A program made the position numbers and the translations under genes. 64,000 nt of DNA from Sacculina carcini (Eukaryota > Arthropoda > Thecostraca > Sacculinidae). Location: contig OU696584.1 in the NCBI GenBank assembly GCA_916048095.2, positions 958,501-1,022,500 of the forward strand. Reading direction: 5' to 3'. A model generated the notes under the pieces. That model was not told the origin of the DNA. It did not search any database and saw nothing but the letters and a program-made list of their open reading frames with translations. Numbering within the stretch: position 1 is the first letter of the stretch; each line of letters opens with the position of its first letter. Below are positions 45,817-57,339 of this stretch, one piece after another.

Positions 45817-46327
45817 CTGATCACATAGGATCGTTTGCGCACATGCACACATTCAGGTCAAATTGACACGAATAAGCGAACACTTCTAGTACAGCATAAT
45901 TCTTACCGAATTTGTAACAGCAACAAACAACACACGCGACTAGTGGAGCAACACGTCCAACCGGCAACTGACCATGAAAATCGATGCCATAAACCACATT
46001 CCCCAATACTACGAGTGCCGACAATCAATGTCTGTGTCCGGCTAAAACTGTCAAGCCTAACGCCATCTGTTGATAAAATCGCCAACCACTCATCGATCTT
46101 GAAACGACAACTCGTTGGAGCAAGCAGCCGCGCATACACACAAACACAGTGACACACGGACACCAACAGAAGTTATAATAACAAACATACATGCAGCATA
46201 CTGACTGCGGTATGTTCTCCAAGGTGATATGTGCTTCCGGTGTGATCAAAGAATATACTTCATGGGTGTAGACAGTGTTAGGTAAGAACGCTTTCGCAAA
46301 CTCATTCCATGCACACGCACACAGAAA

Positions 46328-49300
46328 ATGACCCTGGACAGTGTTAGTTACAGGGCTGGTAACACACGCCAAGTATGCTCGATGATGTCGGATCGGTGTC
46401 ACAAGGAGGACAGCATCGAAGACGACGATATTGGCCTGCAGACTCGACGCCTGACTGCCGAGAATGAGTCCCTGGACGACGCTCTGCTGCAGATTCAACT
46501 AGAAGAGGAGCAGGTGAGTCTCAAGCACCAGCTGATCAGGCAGAAACAGCGCGAGAACGAACTCAGTGAGAAAATCCAGATGGAGAATGAGGTTGACCAA
46601 GAGATTGCGCACGAGCAAAGCAAAATATGTGATATCAGGTCAAGCTTGGACATGTCAAACCAGCAACAGCAGCAAACAATCGCCGAAGTCACCTGCGCAA
46701 ACGCCTCAGGCCAGGTGAAATCTAACTCAAACACCAACGGAATAGTGATAGAAAAGCACACGGCAGCGCACTCCACCATTAATAAAGCAACAACGCAAAG
46801 CGGGTCTACGCCAAAACACCTTCCGCAAACAACAGCTGCTAAATTACCCACACACATTAACAGCAGTGTCAAAAGTGCACAACGAGATCAATTCACCAGC
46901 TCCGGCCTAACCGCTTGGGAACCAACGACGACGACGAAAACGCCACAATCTCAACAGGGGAACCATAACAGCATGGCTCACCCACTCCCTAGTACAACAA
47001 GTACCAATATCATCGAGCCTATGCGGCATGTCGACATCAGTGGTGGCTTGTACTCGAACCGTGCCGAGAACGCGCATCCTTCGTCAACGAACCACGTTCT
47101 CCAGTTGTCGACAATACAAGGTCCGGTCAGTGTGGATGTGCGCTCACAGCGAGGTGTTGTCATAGCAAGTCAGCAAGATTGTGGGAGAACTTCACTCGAG
47201 GAGCGGGACCCGTGTGACCTCATCCAACAAAAGTACCCGACTTCACCGTCCAGAACCAGCAGTACTAGACATGGCCTATCAGACAACACTCGCCACACAA
47301 AAATGATGGCGACCTCAGCAAGTCGGTCAACATGTCCGCTGACTCAGTACAACCTGACCGACAGCATCACCTCGACAAACAACAAAAGCGAACTGATAGC
47401 CCAACAACATAGCCCCAATGGCGTCGACGCAAACAACTCAACAGCACCAATCGACGACATAACTAACGCGCATGCAGTCTCGTCGATCAAACACGCATAC
47501 CTAGAGAGAGCGCAGCTGTTGCCACAAGATATTATGACTGCCGCCACGCGCTCACCCAGAATATATTCGCCTGCTCGGTCTCCTAGCAGCGATCCAGTCT
47601 ACAGCGTCGATACCGTGATAGGGGAACCATCAGATAACTTTCTTATTCGCAACCAGCACGATGAGACAACTCTGCGTGACTCAACAATCGCCAGGACTCA
47701 ATACCGGCCATCGCCGCGAAGAGCTCACCAACTCGCCGATGGTACATCCAGCTCGCTCATCAACTACACAACACCGACCCAGTACGTATCCAAACACGAT
47801 ATGCCCATCGATATTCGGAGGAGTACGTCCTCCAATGACTACGCGATACCTCAACATCACTTAATGCCCATCACCACTGAAAGTCAAGCCGCCGCCTATA
47901 AATCAGTGCGTCGACGAGTGATGAGTGCTGCAGACACGGCCGATCCACGATCGTACCGCGCCTATCAAGAAACCATAATCCAACAAGTGGTAGCAGGTGG
48001 CAGACGGCCAGAGGACCGCCTCGATCCACGCGATTACCAACTGGACACGATGCAGGACTATATACACGCCCGGCAGCCCGCACACCCGGCGCCGGACTAC
48101 AATCAGCAGCGGAACTACCTCGTGCCGGATATGCACGCCGACTACGAGTGTGTTGATCGTTTAGGCCGGGGAATACCCCGATTGCGGCGATACCCGGACA
48201 CACACGACTACTCACAATCGCTGGCCGTTGTAAACCAATTGAGACCGACAACAAGAAACTTCTACTATGTGGACGAACCTTACTACCCGCACGAATTCAG
48301 CCCGCCTCCGACTCCGCACAGAACCGTCGCGCTTCCGCACGTCAGAAACGGCTACAGTGACTGTACTCATACTGACACACCACCACGCAATCTCCGCCAA
48401 CCTGTCACAAGCTCGTTCGTCGACTACTACGACCAGACACCACCGATGACCGCTCTACACGATCCCCATCACGTGCAAATGTACGAGGAGATGCGCGGTC
48501 GCTCAATGATCCGCCAGCGCGATCATGCACATCTGATCGACGCATGTGTCCGAAGCCACAGTGAGCGTCGTTACCGCAAACAGCTGCGACGTTGTGAACG
48601 CCGTATGCGTCGCAGTGGTCGTCATGATCACATAGGGATGTCCGGCGGCGACGCTCTCCGCCACGTCACCCTGCGTCGCAGCCGACACCATCGCGACTTT
48701 GGACTGACTATTGCCGACAGCGGTGGTGATGAGTCAGGAGACGGCCGCCCCGGCATTGTGCTGGACCGTGTTGATCCTCATAGTCCGGCCAGTGGTGCAG
48801 GTCTGTGCTGCGGAGATGAGCTGATCATCGTGAACGGAGTTGATGTGCGTAAACTCAGTGCCGCCGAGACGACACGTATTCTGTACGCCGCTGCTGGGCC
48901 GCTGGAGCTGATTGTTCGTACCGTCACTCACACGGCAGCCACCGCCAACGACGCATACATCTGGGAGGACCGATACGGCCGGCAAGTGTCGCCACCTATG
49001 TCGTTGACGCACATCGCCTCTCGCGTGCCCTTCAAACGACTCACCTTGCAACTGTATATGGGAGAGCAGCTGGGTGTGTCGGTGCGCGGCGGTCGCGACT
49101 TCGGCCTGGGCGTGTTTGTCAGCAGAGTACAGCCTCAGTCGCCGGCTGAGGACGCAGGCTTGCGTGTTGGAGACGAGATTGTTCAGGTGAACGATCGAAG
49201 ACTGGCCGAACTCAGCCACGACGAGGCTGTCTTCATGCTCAAGTACTGCAAGACGCTGGTGATGACGGTGTGTTCGCACGGCAAGGTGCCCCAGGCAACA

Positions 49301-49393
49301 GGCGACCAATATCGGCACCACGGCCAGCAGCTCAACATGCACGGAATCGCGCCATCACAACTGCGCGGTTTGAAAGCTGTATTGCATTCATAG
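46328..49393 (+). CDS. Whirlin/PDZD7-like protein with two PDZ domains, intronless, 1021 aa
   Basis: Probable scaffold of the whirlin/PDZD7/harmonin group, proteins that organise Usher complexes at cilia and stereocilia. Residues 44-105 form a Gln/Glu-rich coiled coil (for example LEEEQVSLKHQLIRQKQREN). Residues 110-770 are low complexity, rich in Ser, Thr, Asn, Arg and Tyr, and probably disordered. PDZ1 (about 778-862) begins RHVTLRRSRHHRDFGLTI, like whirlin PDZ1. YIWEDRYGRQVSPP parallels the whirlin linker. PDZ2 (about 902-985) has GVSVRGGRDFGLGVFVSRVQ and AGLRVGDEIVQVNDRRLAEL. Whirlin's third PDZ is missing. ATG 46328 is the first; Met19/Met20 are alternatives. A 3-kb single exon is unusual for the family. 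Confidence 0.7.
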   Translation: MTLDSVSYRAGNTRQVCSMMSDRCHKEDSIEDDDIGLQTRRLTAENESLDDALLQIQLEEEQVSLKHQLIRQKQRENELSEKIQMENEVDQEIAHEQSKICDIRSSLDMSNQQQQQTIAEVTCANASGQVKSNSNTNGIVIEKHTAAHSTINKATTQSGSTPKHLPQTTAAKLPTHINSSVKSAQRDQFTSSGLTAWEPTTTTKTPQSQQGNHNSMAHPLPSTTSTNIIEPMRHVDISGGLYSNRAENAHPSSTNHVLQLSTIQGPVSVDVRSQRGVVIASQQDCGRTSLEERDPCDLIQQKYPTSPSRTSSTRHGLSDNTRHTKMMATSASRSTCPLTQYNLTDSITSTNNKSELIAQQHSPNGVDANNSTAPIDDITNAHAVSSIKHAYLERAQLLPQDIMTAATRSPRIYSPARSPSSDPVYSVDTVIGEPSDNFLIRNQHDETTLRDSTIARTQYRPSPRRAHQLADGTSSSLINYTTPTQYVSKHDMPIDIRRSTSSNDYAIPQHHLMPITTESQAAAYKSVRRRVMSAADTADPRSYRAYQETIIQQVVAGGRRPEDRLDPRDYQLDTMQDYIHARQPAHPAPDYNQQRNYLVPDMHADYECVDRLGRGIPRLRRYPDTHDYSQSLAVVNQLRPTTRNFYYVDEPYYPHEFSPPPTPHRTVALPHVRNGYSDCTHTDTPPRNLRQPVTSSFVDYYDQTPPMTALHDPHHVQMYEEMRGRSMIRQRDHAHLIDACVRSHSERRYRKQLRRCERRMRRSGRHDHIGMSGGDALRHVTLRRSRHHRDFGLTIADSGGDESGDGRPGIVLDRVDPHSPASGAGLCCGDELIIVNGVDVRKLSAAETTRILYAAAGPLELIVRTVTHTAATANDAYIWEDRYGRQVSPPMSLTHIASRVPFKRLTLQLYMGEQLGVSVRGGRDFGLGVFVSRVQPQSPAEDAGLRVGDEIVQVNDRRLAELSHDEAVFMLKYCKTLVMTVCSHGKVPQATGDQYRHHGQQLNMHGIAPSQLRGLKAVLHS

Positions 49394-52300
49394 TGTAGCC
49401 CACTGGACCTTACTTACCAGTTTGTATGGGCAAAGCAGTGTTTGTTAGCTTGATCCGACCTAGTTCAGTTTCTTTGTATAACTGGCACTTTCCTAGCTAA
49501 CTGCACAACACAACTGCACAACACGTGTGCCTTTGGGCATTGACAGAGCTGATTATGACGCCGGGGAAACATGCTCAGATCAAAGTGAGAGCCGACATTG
49601 AAACATGGCTGATATCAAACATGTGTATGCACCCAATAACACCAGGCCTATTTCGCACTTCATTACTCTCTGGATCATATTCTTACAAGGAAACGAATGC
49701 AATAAAACTCATTCCTCAGACGTTAACGCCCAGCGTTGTCGCCAACTTTGACAGGCAAAACGGTCAAAATGAGGGCCTCTCAGTAGTGTTCGAAACACTT
49801 GCGAAACGCACAATCTAGTACAACTATCTTCACAACTATGTTGAACAATATACGAGCTTTCTTAGAAGCACCTATAACACAAGTACACATCTATATTCTC
49901 AGTTGCAAACATAGTTACACAAAGTACACTTGACTCTATATAGCACGTTAACTGATAGCACGTTACACGTTTCTCAGTGACTTGTGTATAAACACCAAAA
50001 TGGTTGCAACCTTGATCATGTATGTCATAATATTCATATTGGTGTGCACGATTTCCGAACAAAAGTGTACTTTGAAACGCCGTATATTGGAATATCCCAT
50101 CTGGAGAGTCCACACCACAATATCACAAGTGTATGCGTGTTTGTTATAGAATTTGTTCATGTCACAGTTATGTCATGTTTATGTCACAGTACGTGTTATG
50201 AGTGTTGTACAAGCAGATTTTGTTATTAGACCAACATATCAGATGTTATTGTTGTGTAGCTAATGGGTGTGTGTGTGTGTTCGCATGTACGGATGTATGA
50301 AAAATACAAGCCACTCAGCATTTATTGAGTGAAATGGGAGTATTGCCTACAATCAGCGCGTATTTTCCCCGCGGGGATGAATATGACCGGGAATGAGATT
50401 GCAGAAGCACTTTGATGCCTAACCTAACCCAGTGAAATTGAAGCGTTACACCTACCATCTGCAATGAATGCTCACCCACTCTTTCTTGCCACACTGCAAC
50501 GCAGCCCTTGCAGTACACCTGGGCAAATTCAGTGTACCAGCCTATACGCGCGTAGTGTATTGTATGTATTGTATGTTTTGTACGCGCAAAACCTAGTGGT
50601 TCCGAGTGAGATTATACTACTTAATAAATACATGAATAATCAAGTTAAAATCACGCTAGATGAAGTTTTGCATATCACCACATTATACTATTATATAGTT
50701 TCTAAACTATTTAAAAGATCTGACACAGCGGTAATCGGTTTGGGAGTCTTCGTTTTTGGGAGTGTGGTGGAGAGGAGTGGTAGCTTGGCAAGAATGGGGG
50801 AACGACTGCAACAATAAGGAGCGATAATCCACCTGGGTTGGCTCCTGTTGCAGTCGTTCGTTGGATGAATAAACAAGTGGGATTCGTGTGCGCCCCTGTG
50901 AGAATGAACGCTATATCAAGTACATGGTTGTTGTTGATTGCGGTGCACCAGTCAGACAATTATAGCATCATGTCGAGATAACTGAGTGTAGCGTCGGAGC
51001 GATGGCGAGCGAATCTGAAATGTGGCTTAACCCACGCGTATATTGAAATTCCACACAGACAAGTTACCTGGACGAGACCTACACCTAGACTGATTTGACT
51101 CTATAGCCTGACCCCGATTGTACATTGCTATCATGCGTGCCTTCTTCTGATTGGTCCATTTCACAATCGTACGATACACGTCACAAAACAATTGAATTGG
51201 TGGGCCATCTTTACAATCGCAATACATCACTAGATTACAACGCACATTATACAAGACACTACACTGAACCCGGAGAAATTATGCAGACAATTGGTGACGC
51301 AGGACAATCATTTGTGACGCAGGACAATCATTTGTGACGCAGAATTGTCATTTGTGACGCAGGATTGTCATTTGTGACGCAGGACAGTCATATGTGACGC
51401 AGGACAATCATATGGGACGCAGGACGGTCATATGTGACGCAGAATTGTCATTTTTGACGCAGGACAGTCATTGAACAAGCATACTGAATTATATCACCCG
51501 TGAATTGCACATGAGGACCAGATACTGGTCAATGATCTGCTCGTCTAACCATCGTCTGGACTCAGTGAGTTCTTGAGTTGAGTTCTGGAACTCAAGTTGT
51601 TCTTGGCATTTGTTGAACGTCGCCCAATTGACGAAAGTTCTCTCGTCGAAAGTTCCTTGGTCTGCAAAATGTAACCATGACATTACAAATATCAACCTCT
51701 TCACCGGATTCCGCGTAATACATTTAAACTTTCACAATACAGCTGTCAAATTGCATTCAGTCAAGCGTCTAAATCGGAAAAATAGACAAATTTCATTTCA
51801 TACCTCGAACGCGCATTTGTCGTTGAAATGACGATGGTGCGACCTCAATGCTGCTCCATATACGAATTATCTTATATGATTTTGTATTTTATTTATATAG
51901 GAAAACCACACTTAGCCATGAGAAATCGTACCGAGAAGACATTGCACGTGAGATGAATACTGAGCATTGTTTGAAATGCGCACAATGCGGTGATGACAAG
52001 CCTCTGAATACACCAGTTGTTCTCAATCTCACCCCTCTATTACCCCCGAAAAATTGTTAAAATACCCCCAGGCTAGGCACCAAAGGAATACACATTGAAT
52101 ATAAAATTAAAAAATATATGGAATTGAAATATCATGTGTTTCCTGTCTATGATTTGTGTTTATAATGTCTATTTTATATCTTTGAGAATATTTGCAGTGA
52201 TTGAAAATCTTTTTTTTAATTCACTTCGGTATGGAATTTCGTGCCAGAACTTCACTAACTTACGCCTACTCATTACAGGTTCTTATAATGAGGCATATAA

Positions 52301-53289
52301 ACATATATTTCATTCAAAAGAGGCGGCGTCAAGTTATGGCAATTCCCCTATGAAAAATACATCCATGCCGATTTATTTCATATATTAAATTCCGCGTATA
52401 TTTTCCATATCAAATTACGATTCTGCACCATTTTAAGATATTTGTGACAAAATTATTTTAACGTAAAGTACTTGGGATATGTATTGTCTGAAATTTTAAG
52501 CAATGTCAATTGAAGGTTAGCGGGATTCGATAAGCGAGCTCGTGCTTTGGCGTGGTGGCGTGAGTTTTGCTGGGTTTGTTGATTGTTCTCGTCGTTTTGC
52601 GTTTGTATTCTTCACTTACGTTTATTAATCCAACGATTAGTTTACTTATCTACGTTTTAATACTTCTTAGCTATATGCCATTTATTTCTCCTGAGTATTT
52701 TACGAACAGTGACACTGTCAGCCCTGTTCCAATTCTTTTAACCTTTTAACATCGGCATTTTGATCGGTTTTTACAAAAAATGCACTGTTTTGGTTGTTCA
52801 TCTCGATGTCTTTGCATCTATCGCCACAAAACAAAATTACCACCCTTCTTCCACTATGATTGATGCAACGTGTAGAAGTGGTAACAGTTGGCAGTTGCTT
52901 TTACTTTGGACATTATCAGCACAGTAAGCCAATGAATCAAACGTTACCAAATCGACACGTTCGGCGTTATAGGGTTAAGCACGATTTGGTCGTGCTTTTC
53001 GTTTTCCACGCATGTTCTCACGCAAGCGATCGCGAAATATTTGGTGAAACCTTCCATTTCACATCTTATTCTTTCTTTGCCATATCCTTCATTGTGTTAT
53101 TTTTTCATTCACGTTTTGATTTGTCCCTCAATATTTCAAGTTGAATTTCAGTATTTAAGCTCTTGACGAGTTAATTTCTGCTTCAAGAGCATTGAGAAGT
53201 ACTTCAAAAGTACTATTTTGCGCCACATAACGCGTACGAAATTGTATTTCACCAGGTTTGTGTTGTAACAAGTACGAATATTATTGGTC
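49394..53289. other. Intergenic, whirlin-like to pyruvate kinase
   Basis: An AATAAA at 49701 could end the whirlin-like transcript. A 20-bp minisatellite lies at 51291-51470. I found no coding region; short frames at 49525-49818, 52134-52388 and 52860-53144 show no family resemblance. Pyruvate kinase's promoter should lie near the right edge. Confidence 0.45.
51291..51470 (+). repeat. 20-bp minisatellite, 9 copies
   Basis: Nine exact-length units of TTTGTGACGCAGGACAATCA, with GGACAATCA alternating with GAATTGTCA and GGACAGTCA, total 180 bp. Confidence 0.95.
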
Positions 53290-55836
53290 ATGGAGGAGGC
53301 TGGATCAGTACTGGAGCACGCTGCCTCGTTGAGTATCAACAGTTTGTCGCGCGTCGCTCGCAAGTCTGGCATCGTGTGCACAATTGGACCTGTGACGCGG
53401 TCAGTGGAGCGTCTGGTCGAGCTTATTGAGGCCGGCATGAATGTGGCGCGCATGAATTTCTCGCACGGCACACACGAGTATCACCGCGAGACCATGGCCA
53501 ACGTGCGGAGCGCTGTCGACGTGTACAGCAAGAAGGTGAGCACATAGCGTGTCATTACTGAGGTAGTTCAACATGGGCCATATGAGCCCCTTGGGAGGTG
53601 TGATGTTCTCTTTGAGGGAACCTAGGAAGAAATTACCGTATTTGCCGGTGTATAAGTCGACCCCCTAAAATTCGACGGAAATTTACGATATTATGATATA
53701 TCCTTTGTATAAGTCGAGCTGAATTGTTTCATTATATTGAACTTTTATATTAACAATTATATTATAATGCGACGAACGCTTTAAAATGATTCAGTTTCTC
53801 GCTGTTTGATGAGTCTGACGGACGCACACCCACGCACAATGAGATGCATGAGATACGGCATTGGTTACCATCACATCTGAAGCGATGAATACGAAGTTAA
53901 ATTTTATTACTCAGTATATAAGTCGAGGTCGATTTTTGATCGAAAAAGGTCGACTTATACACCGGCAAATACGGTAATTATAATTGGGAGCACCGTGTTT
54001 TTTCATGGGTCAGGAAAAATACATGCTGAAACAGTTTATTCCTTTGTTTTATTACATTCGATGTTCTATTCGTCGAAGTTCGTGTATGTCTGTGTGTTCA
54101 CCCCACCTGTATGTACAGTCGTGGTGTTGTTTTGGTGGTCGGTGGAAATAGTTGCGGGCTTATATGAGCTAATCCTCTCGATAAGTCTCATCACGACGAT
54201 CCATGCGTGTATATGGCACCACAAGGACTTTAACAGTGAACTAGCGAGCCAGTGTTCAGCAGGCGTCATACAAGCAGTAATATCGATCCCAGACGCTAGC
54301 TTATGCTCTTGCTAGATTTAGTCACAAATACACACACAACATGCACACCCACGAGCATTCGAGTGTGATATTTGACCTGCGCTTGATTGTGGCAGGTGGG
54401 ACGTCGCGTGCCGATTGGCATTGCGCTCGACACCAAGGGTCCTGAGATTCGTACTGGCCTGCTGGAAGGCGGGGCGAGCGCCGAGGTTGAGCTACAGGCG
54501 GGCGGCTCTGTTACACTGACCACGGACGCGGCATATGAGTCGCGCTGTACTGCTGATATGCTCTACGTCGACTACGCCAACATCACGCGCGTGCTGCCGG
54601 TGGGTGCGCGCGTGTTCATCGATGACGGCCTGATATCGCTGGTGGCCGAGCGCGTCGAGGCGACCGGAGTGGTGTGTCGCGTGGAGAACGGCGGACTGTT
54701 GGGTAGCAAGAAGGGTGTCAACCTGCCTGGCACGGCGGTTGATTTGCCGGCCGTGTCCGATAAGGACCGCGGCGACTTGCAACTGGCCGTCGAGGAGCAG
54801 GTGGACTTTGTGTTCGCCTCGTTCATCCGTGATGCGGCCGGCGTGCATGCCATTCGCGAGATCCTCGGCGAACGCGGCCGTCATATCATGATCATCTCCA
54901 AGATCGAAAACCACCAGGGCATTCGCAACATGGACGAAATAATAGCCGCCTCCGATGGTGTGATGGTGGCTCGAGGTGATATGGGCATCGAGATTCCGCC
55001 CGAGAAAGTGTTCATTGCGCAGAAGGCGTTGATTGCACGCTGCAACATTGCAGGCAAGCCGGTGATATGCGCCACGCAGATGCTCGAGTCAATGGTGAAC
55101 AAGCCGCGACCCACACGTGCCGAGGTGTCGGACGTGGCGAACGCTGTGCTGGACGGCGCTGATTGTGTCATGTTGTCGGGCGAGACTGCCAAGGGACGAT
55201 ACCCGCTTCACTGTGTGCGTATGATGGACAGTGTGTGTCGTGAGGCTGAGTCGGTCATCTGGCATCGCTCCTACTACTCGGACGTCTGCAACCTGGTCAC
55301 AACTACTACTGAATACTGAACTCTCTCTCTCTGTATCTCGCTGTCCTCCCTCTCTCTTCCTTCTCTCTCTCTATCTCTCTTCTACTACTTTCTCTTTCCA
55401 TCCTTATTCTTCATTTTTCTCCCGTTCTCTCTATAGCTCTCTCGCCTTTTCACTGCTCCACATCGCTACTTCTAGCTTATTGCTGTCTGTCTGTTAATGT
55501 GTGTTGTCTGTCTGTTAATGTGTGTTGTATGTCTGTCGGTTAATATCTGTTGTATGTCTGTCTGTTAATATCTGTTGTATGTCTGTCTGTTAATGTCTGT
55601 TGCTTGTTGTTTGTTCGTTTTTGGAGTGTCGTTTTTCTTTTAGTTTTCGTCGCTGACACTTATGCTCGCTATATTGTGTGTGTATGTGTGTGTGTAGACT
55701 GGCAGTGTGGATCGTGGAGTGTCTGTGACAATGGCGGCAGTGGGAGCGGCTATTAAACTGAAGGCAGCTGCCATTATTGTCCTCACCACCACCGGCGTGT
55801 CAGCACACCAACTAGCCAAGTAAACACCGACACACC

Positions 55837-55868
<32 letters not shown>

Positions 55869-56752
55869 AACTCGCCAAGTAACCAGCGACATACACATCA
55901 ACACGTGTATGTGTGTCCACATGCATGCACTCCAGGTTGATATCGAAATCGGTAGTTTGTGTCAGTTTTTATCGTTGAATTACACTTGCATAAAGGAGCT
56001 GACGAACAGAATGAGGTCAATTCCTGATGTGAAGCTTCTGCTGCAGCCAACGGTCCACGAAAAAACACTTCGTAAAATCGTCATTTAGAAAGAAATATTG
56101 TATTTGTGGTTGTTTTACTTTAAATAGGTCTATTTTATTTCCGCGTTTTGCTTTCAATAGAGCCATTAAGTTCCTCATTTTCCAATGGTGCGGTTGACTT
56201 TTTCTTTTGACTTTTTTGACCAGTTGAATGATCGACTATAAAGTCGAAGACTGAAGGGAAAATATTAATCACTGATTCTACATTTCATAATCATGAATAG
56301 GGAACATAAAACAATTGGACAATATGGAAATTACAGACAATTCAACCCGAATTATTATTATTATTAGCATTTATCGTTTGCGATAATACGGTAGTGCACA
56401 CGCATGGTCAGTGCATATTGTGTGCGTGTGTGTGTGTTTGTGTGTGTTTGTGTGTGTGTATGTGTGTGTGTGTGTGTATTGTGGCAGATATCGTCCACAG
56501 TGTCCCGTGTTGGCCGTGACGCGGTTTGAACACGTGGCTCGCCAGTGCCACTTGTACCGCGGTGTGTACCCGCTGATGCACGCACAGGAGCGTCGCGAGG
56601 ACTGGCTGCAGGATGTGGAGGAGCGACTGCAGAGCGGCATCACATACGGCCAGCAGGAGGGTCTGGTGAAGACTGGCGACGCTGTCATCATGATAACCGG
56701 CTGGAAGGCGGGTGCCGGGGCCACCAATACCATGCGTGTGGTGTACGTGTGA
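53290..56752 (+). CDS. PK: Pyruvate kinase (4 exons, 510 aa)
   Basis: Glycolytic enzyme: phosphoenolpyruvate plus ADP to pyruvate plus ATP, cytosolic tetramer. Exons 53290-53535, 54396-55295, 55698-55819, 56488-56752; 511 codons, phases match. Blocks: [37 protein letters not shown] (substrate/K+ site), [13 protein letters not shown], then the B domain, [28 protein letters not shown] (active-site Lys and Glu), [15 protein letters not shown] (Mg-binding Asp), [35 protein letters not shown] and [10 protein letters not shown]. The effector loop [12 protein letters not shown] corresponds to the vertebrate fructose-1,6-bisphosphate loop, with Thr-Thr-Gly-Val-Ser in place of Lys-Ser-Gly-Arg-Ser. C terminus is [18 protein letters not shown]. 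Exon 2 was ended at CTG|GTCACA; unspliced, the frame would stop at 55319 and lose the C domain. Confidence 0.93.
53631..53979. mobile_element. MITE with near-perfect 30-bp inverted ends, PK intron 1
   Basis: Left end AATTACCGTATTTGCCGGTG continues TATAAGTCGACC; the right end is its exact complement. The word TATAAGTCGA recurs inside. AATT on both sides may be target duplication or part of the ends. 349 bp, no coding capacity. Confidence 0.75.
55826..55866 (+). repeat. (CA)n next to PK exon 3 donor
   Basis: ACACCGACACACCGACAC then a pure CA run starts 6 bp after the donor at 55820, and is followed by a second copy of the exon end plus donor (CACCAACTCGCCAAGTAA). Confidence 0.9.
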
Positions 56753-57008
56753 GAGAGATGCTCTCTACTGCTGGTGGATCAGTGTGGTTGTGCTAAATTT
56801 GGCCGTTTTTTCTCTGTACTCGAGCTCATTACATAGTCACTAATATCTGTATGTATGTGTGTCTGTGTGTGTGTGTGGTTTATGATGAGCTTGCTAAATC
56901 GACTGGTGATAATGGTTTGAGTCGACGGGTAAGTGCATTAGAAAACAAATGAAGGTTGGAAAAGATGGCAAATTCTATCAAAAATATATCTATGGACAAA
57001 ATTTGCTG

Positions 57009-57014
57009 AATAAA
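57009..57014 (+). terminator. Polyadenylation signal for pyruvate kinase
   Basis: AATAAA, 256 bp after the PK stop. Confidence 0.4.
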
Positions 57015-57112
57015 ATTGATATGATCAATATATTGTTTATTGTTGTATGCGATGAGTTTAAATTGTGACGTTATGCAGTTTAACTGTTCATTTCTCGTTG
57101 GTTTCATGTTTC

Positions 57113-57281
<169 letters not shown>

Positions 57282-57339
57282 TGTTTTATGTCGCAGTTCT
57301 TATGCATGTATGGCTTTTAGATTTTGCGCTGTTATTATT

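Noticed and set aside
51291..51470. Regular repeats that could suggest a CRISPR array
   Set aside because: The units are directly tandem with no unique spacers, and the genome is animal.
52750..52860. Start of a THAP zinc-finger domain (Met-His-Cys-Phe-Gly-Cys...)
   Set aside because: The frame stops after about 27 codons and lacks the rest of the motif.
55296..55319. A short pyruvate kinase ending Thr-Thr-Thr-Thr-Glu-Tyr
   Set aside because: This is intron read-through. The C domain is present in two later exons that join in phase.
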